Positions 6,002 through 6,512 of a DNA stretch of 6,512 bases are shown here, one piece after another. This stretch comes from Rhodospirillales bacterium (GTDB lineage: Bacteria; Pseudomonadota; Alphaproteobacteria; Acetobacterales; Acetobacteraceae), in NCBI GenBank assembly GCA_028866445.1, contig JAGWIE010000078.1, forward strand, positions 1 through 6,512. The letters are read 5' to 3'. The position numbers were made by a program, and so were the translations under genes. Numbering within the stretch: the stretch's first letter is position 1; every line of letters starts with the position of its first letter. Below the pieces are notes generated by a model, which worked only from the letters and a program-made list of their open reading frames with translations, ran no database searches and had not been told where the DNA came from.

Positions 6002-6031
6002 CCGATACGGCTGGAAATCCTCCTTGGATCA
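6002..6031 (-). promoter_or_regulatory. ECF (RpoE-type) promoter of the lipid-modification operon
   Basis: On the minus strand, TGATCC (6031-6026), an 18-nt spacer and TATCGG (6007-6002). TGATCC is the -35 hexamer known for R. sphaeroides RpoE (ECF11) targets. After the -10 there are 5 nt and then the ATG of the oxidoreductase, so transcription should start at or next to the A of the start codon. An almost identical promoter faces the other way at 6062-6091. Confidence 0.72.
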
Positions 6032-6034
6032 CCC

Positions 6035-6050
6035 CACAATCCAGATTGTG
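6035..6050. promoter_or_regulatory. Central dyad between two divergent promoters (candidate operator)
   Basis: CACAATC-CA-GATTGTG is a perfect 7+7 bp inverted repeat with a 2-bp centre. It lies between the outward-facing -35 boxes, 3 bp from that of the operon and 11 bp from that of the sigma gene. Size and spacing suit a dimeric DNA-binding protein placed to act on both promoters. I do not recognise the regulator. Confidence 0.5.
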
Positions 6051-6061
6051 CATCGGCGCGA

Positions 6062-6091
6062 TGATCCACAACATTGGTTCGCGCGTATAGG
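6062..6091 (+). promoter_or_regulatory. ECF (RpoE-type) autoregulatory promoter of the sigma gene
   Basis: TGATCC (6062-6067), an 18-nt spacer and TATAGG (6086-6091). Box sequences and spacer length equal those of the divergent operon promoter, with one base different in the -10. Transcription would start near 6097. This supports a sigma factor that transcribes its own gene and the divergent operon. Confidence 0.72.
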
Positions 6092-6100
6092 GAAACGTGA

Positions 6101-6160
6101 ATGTACCTGAACCTCCTCTTCTTCATCCAGCGCCGCGCTATCAATGGGCACCCCGGGTGA
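6101..6160 (+). CDS. Possible 19-residue leader peptide upstream of the sigma factor
   Basis: An ATG frame encodes MYLNLLFFIQRRAINGHPG and ends in a TGA that overlaps the likely GTG start of the sigma gene (GTGA at 6157-6160). It has G or C at 17 of 19 third codon positions, like true genes here, whereas the frame of the sigma gene is poor in GC3 over the same stretch. It starts only a few nt after the predicted transcription start. The overlap mirrors the ATGA junctions in the divergent operon. The peptide resembles no family I know; chance remains possible for so short a frame. Confidence 0.3.
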   Translation: MYLNLLFFIQRRAINGHPG

Positions 6161-6512
6161 CGGCGCTGAACACGCCCCCGCCCAACGCTGACACTTTGGC
6201 ATGCATGATATCGCGCGTTGCCGAGGTGCGGGATCGCCAGGCCTATGCCGCGCTATTCAAGCATTTCGCCCCCAGGGTGAAGGCGTACCTGCGCCGGGGC
6301 GGCATGGAAGCAAGCGAAGCCGAGGAACTGACCCAGGAAGTAATGTTGAGCCTCTGGCGCAAAGCCGGATATTTCGATGTGGCTCGCGGCAGTGCCGCAA
6401 CTTGGGTGTTCGCCATCGTCCGCAATGCGCGCATCGACTACGCCCGGCGGCGGCGTGACGCAAAGCTGGCAGGCGAGCCGCCGCAAGAGCTGGCTGACCT
6501 GTCGCCATCAGC
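6157..6512 (+). CDS. ECF sigma factor, RpoE/ECF11-like (runs off the right edge)
   Basis: About 118 codons are visible and the frame is open to the window end. Region 2 is clear: RVAEVRDRQAYAALFKHFAP (20-39), then VKAYLRRGGMEASEAEELTQ (40-59), EVMLSLWRKAGYFD (60-73) and TWVFAIVRNARIDYARRRRD (82-101), followed by the acidic, proline-containing linker (PPQELADLSPS). Region 4 lies beyond the edge. The FKHFAPRVKAYL and LTQEVMLSLWRKA style is that of the ChrR-controlled ECF11 group, which answers singlet oxygen and organic hydroperoxides. GTG 6157 is preferred: third-position GC rises from there, and ATG 6205 would cut into the first conserved helix. The frame is open back to GTG 6097, which is the alternative start. 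No clear Shine-Dalgarno precedes 6157, so coupling to the short frame at 6101-6160 is possible. A ChrR-like zinc anti-sigma gene would be expected downstream, outside the window. Confidence 0.9.
   Translation, partial: MTALNTPPPNADTLACMISRVAEVRDRQAYAALFKHFAPRVKAYLRRGGMEASEAEELTQEVMLSLWRKAGYFDVARGSAATWVFAIVRNARIDYARRRRDAKLAGEPPQELADLSPS

Noticed and set aside
6019..6025. A near-perfect Shine-Dalgarno AAGGAGG on the minus strand.
   Set aside because: It is 22 nt from the oxidoreductase ATG with no start codon at a workable distance, and it lies in the promoter spacer upstream of the predicted transcription start. Probably chance.
5997..6074. A longer N-terminus of the FAD protein starting at 6053 or 6074.
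   Set aside because: It would read through the promoter and dyad, shows no ribosome site, and adds residues before the Rossmann fold that do not resemble the family.
6097..6156. Extension of the sigma factor to GTG 6097.
   Set aside because: The frame is open, and the position fits a leaderless start, but the codons (runs of CCT, CTT) are GC3-poor unlike the rest of the gene and the residues do not resemble ECF N-termini. Kept only as an alternative.
1..6512. CRISPR arrays, tRNA or rRNA genes, insertion sequences, phage or plasmid genes.
   Set aside because: I looked for direct repeats, tRNA-like cloverleaves and transposase motifs and saw none. The window reads as core chromosome plus a stress operon.

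Overview
The window looks like a chromosomal segment of a GC-rich alphaproteobacterium. The ribosomal proteins, the RpoE/ChrR-type ECF sigma factor and the DUF5666-like secreted protein would all fit the Rhodospirillales/Acetobacteraceae side. This placement is inferred from protein style and gene content only; no phylogeny was possible.

Left block (1-1442, minus strand): a ribosomal protein operon in the order rplK (L11), rplA (L1), rplJ (L10, only the first 16 codons are inside the window). Both classical autoregulatory RNA sites appear to be present. A leader before rplK (1481-1531) resembles the L1-binding site of 23S rRNA, and a multi-helix leader before rplJ (138-251) resembles the L10(L12)4-binding leader. 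rplK has its own candidate sigma-70 promoter, and nusG is not next to it.

Middle (1653-2288, plus strand): a lone gene for a secreted, two-domain DUF5666-like protein, divergent from rplK and convergent with the lipid operon.

Right block (2304-5996, minus strand): a tight four-gene operon in which each stop overlaps the next start as ATGA. The order is FAD-dependent oxidoreductase, DUF1365 protein, Cfa-like SAM-dependent lipid methyltransferase, DUF2177 membrane protein. An ECF sigma factor gene (from about 6157, cut by the window end) is divergent to it. The set matches the membrane-lipid part of the singlet-oxygen (RpoE-ChrR) response known from Rhodobacter sphaeroides. The likely job is modification of unsaturated phospholipid acyl chains (cyclopropane, methyl-branched or furan-type products) under photooxidative or membrane stress.

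The most interesting region is the roughly 160-bp divergent control region (5997-6156). It carries two outward-facing promoters of identical form, TGATCC-N18-TAT(A/C)GG, each with a start codon exactly 5 nt after the -10 element. A perfect 7+7 bp dyad lies between the two -35 boxes. A 19-codon open frame precedes the sigma gene, and its stop overlaps the sigma GTG start (GTGA). Together these suggest sigma-driven expression of both sides, near-leaderless mRNAs, an extra regulator, and possibly a coupled leader peptide.
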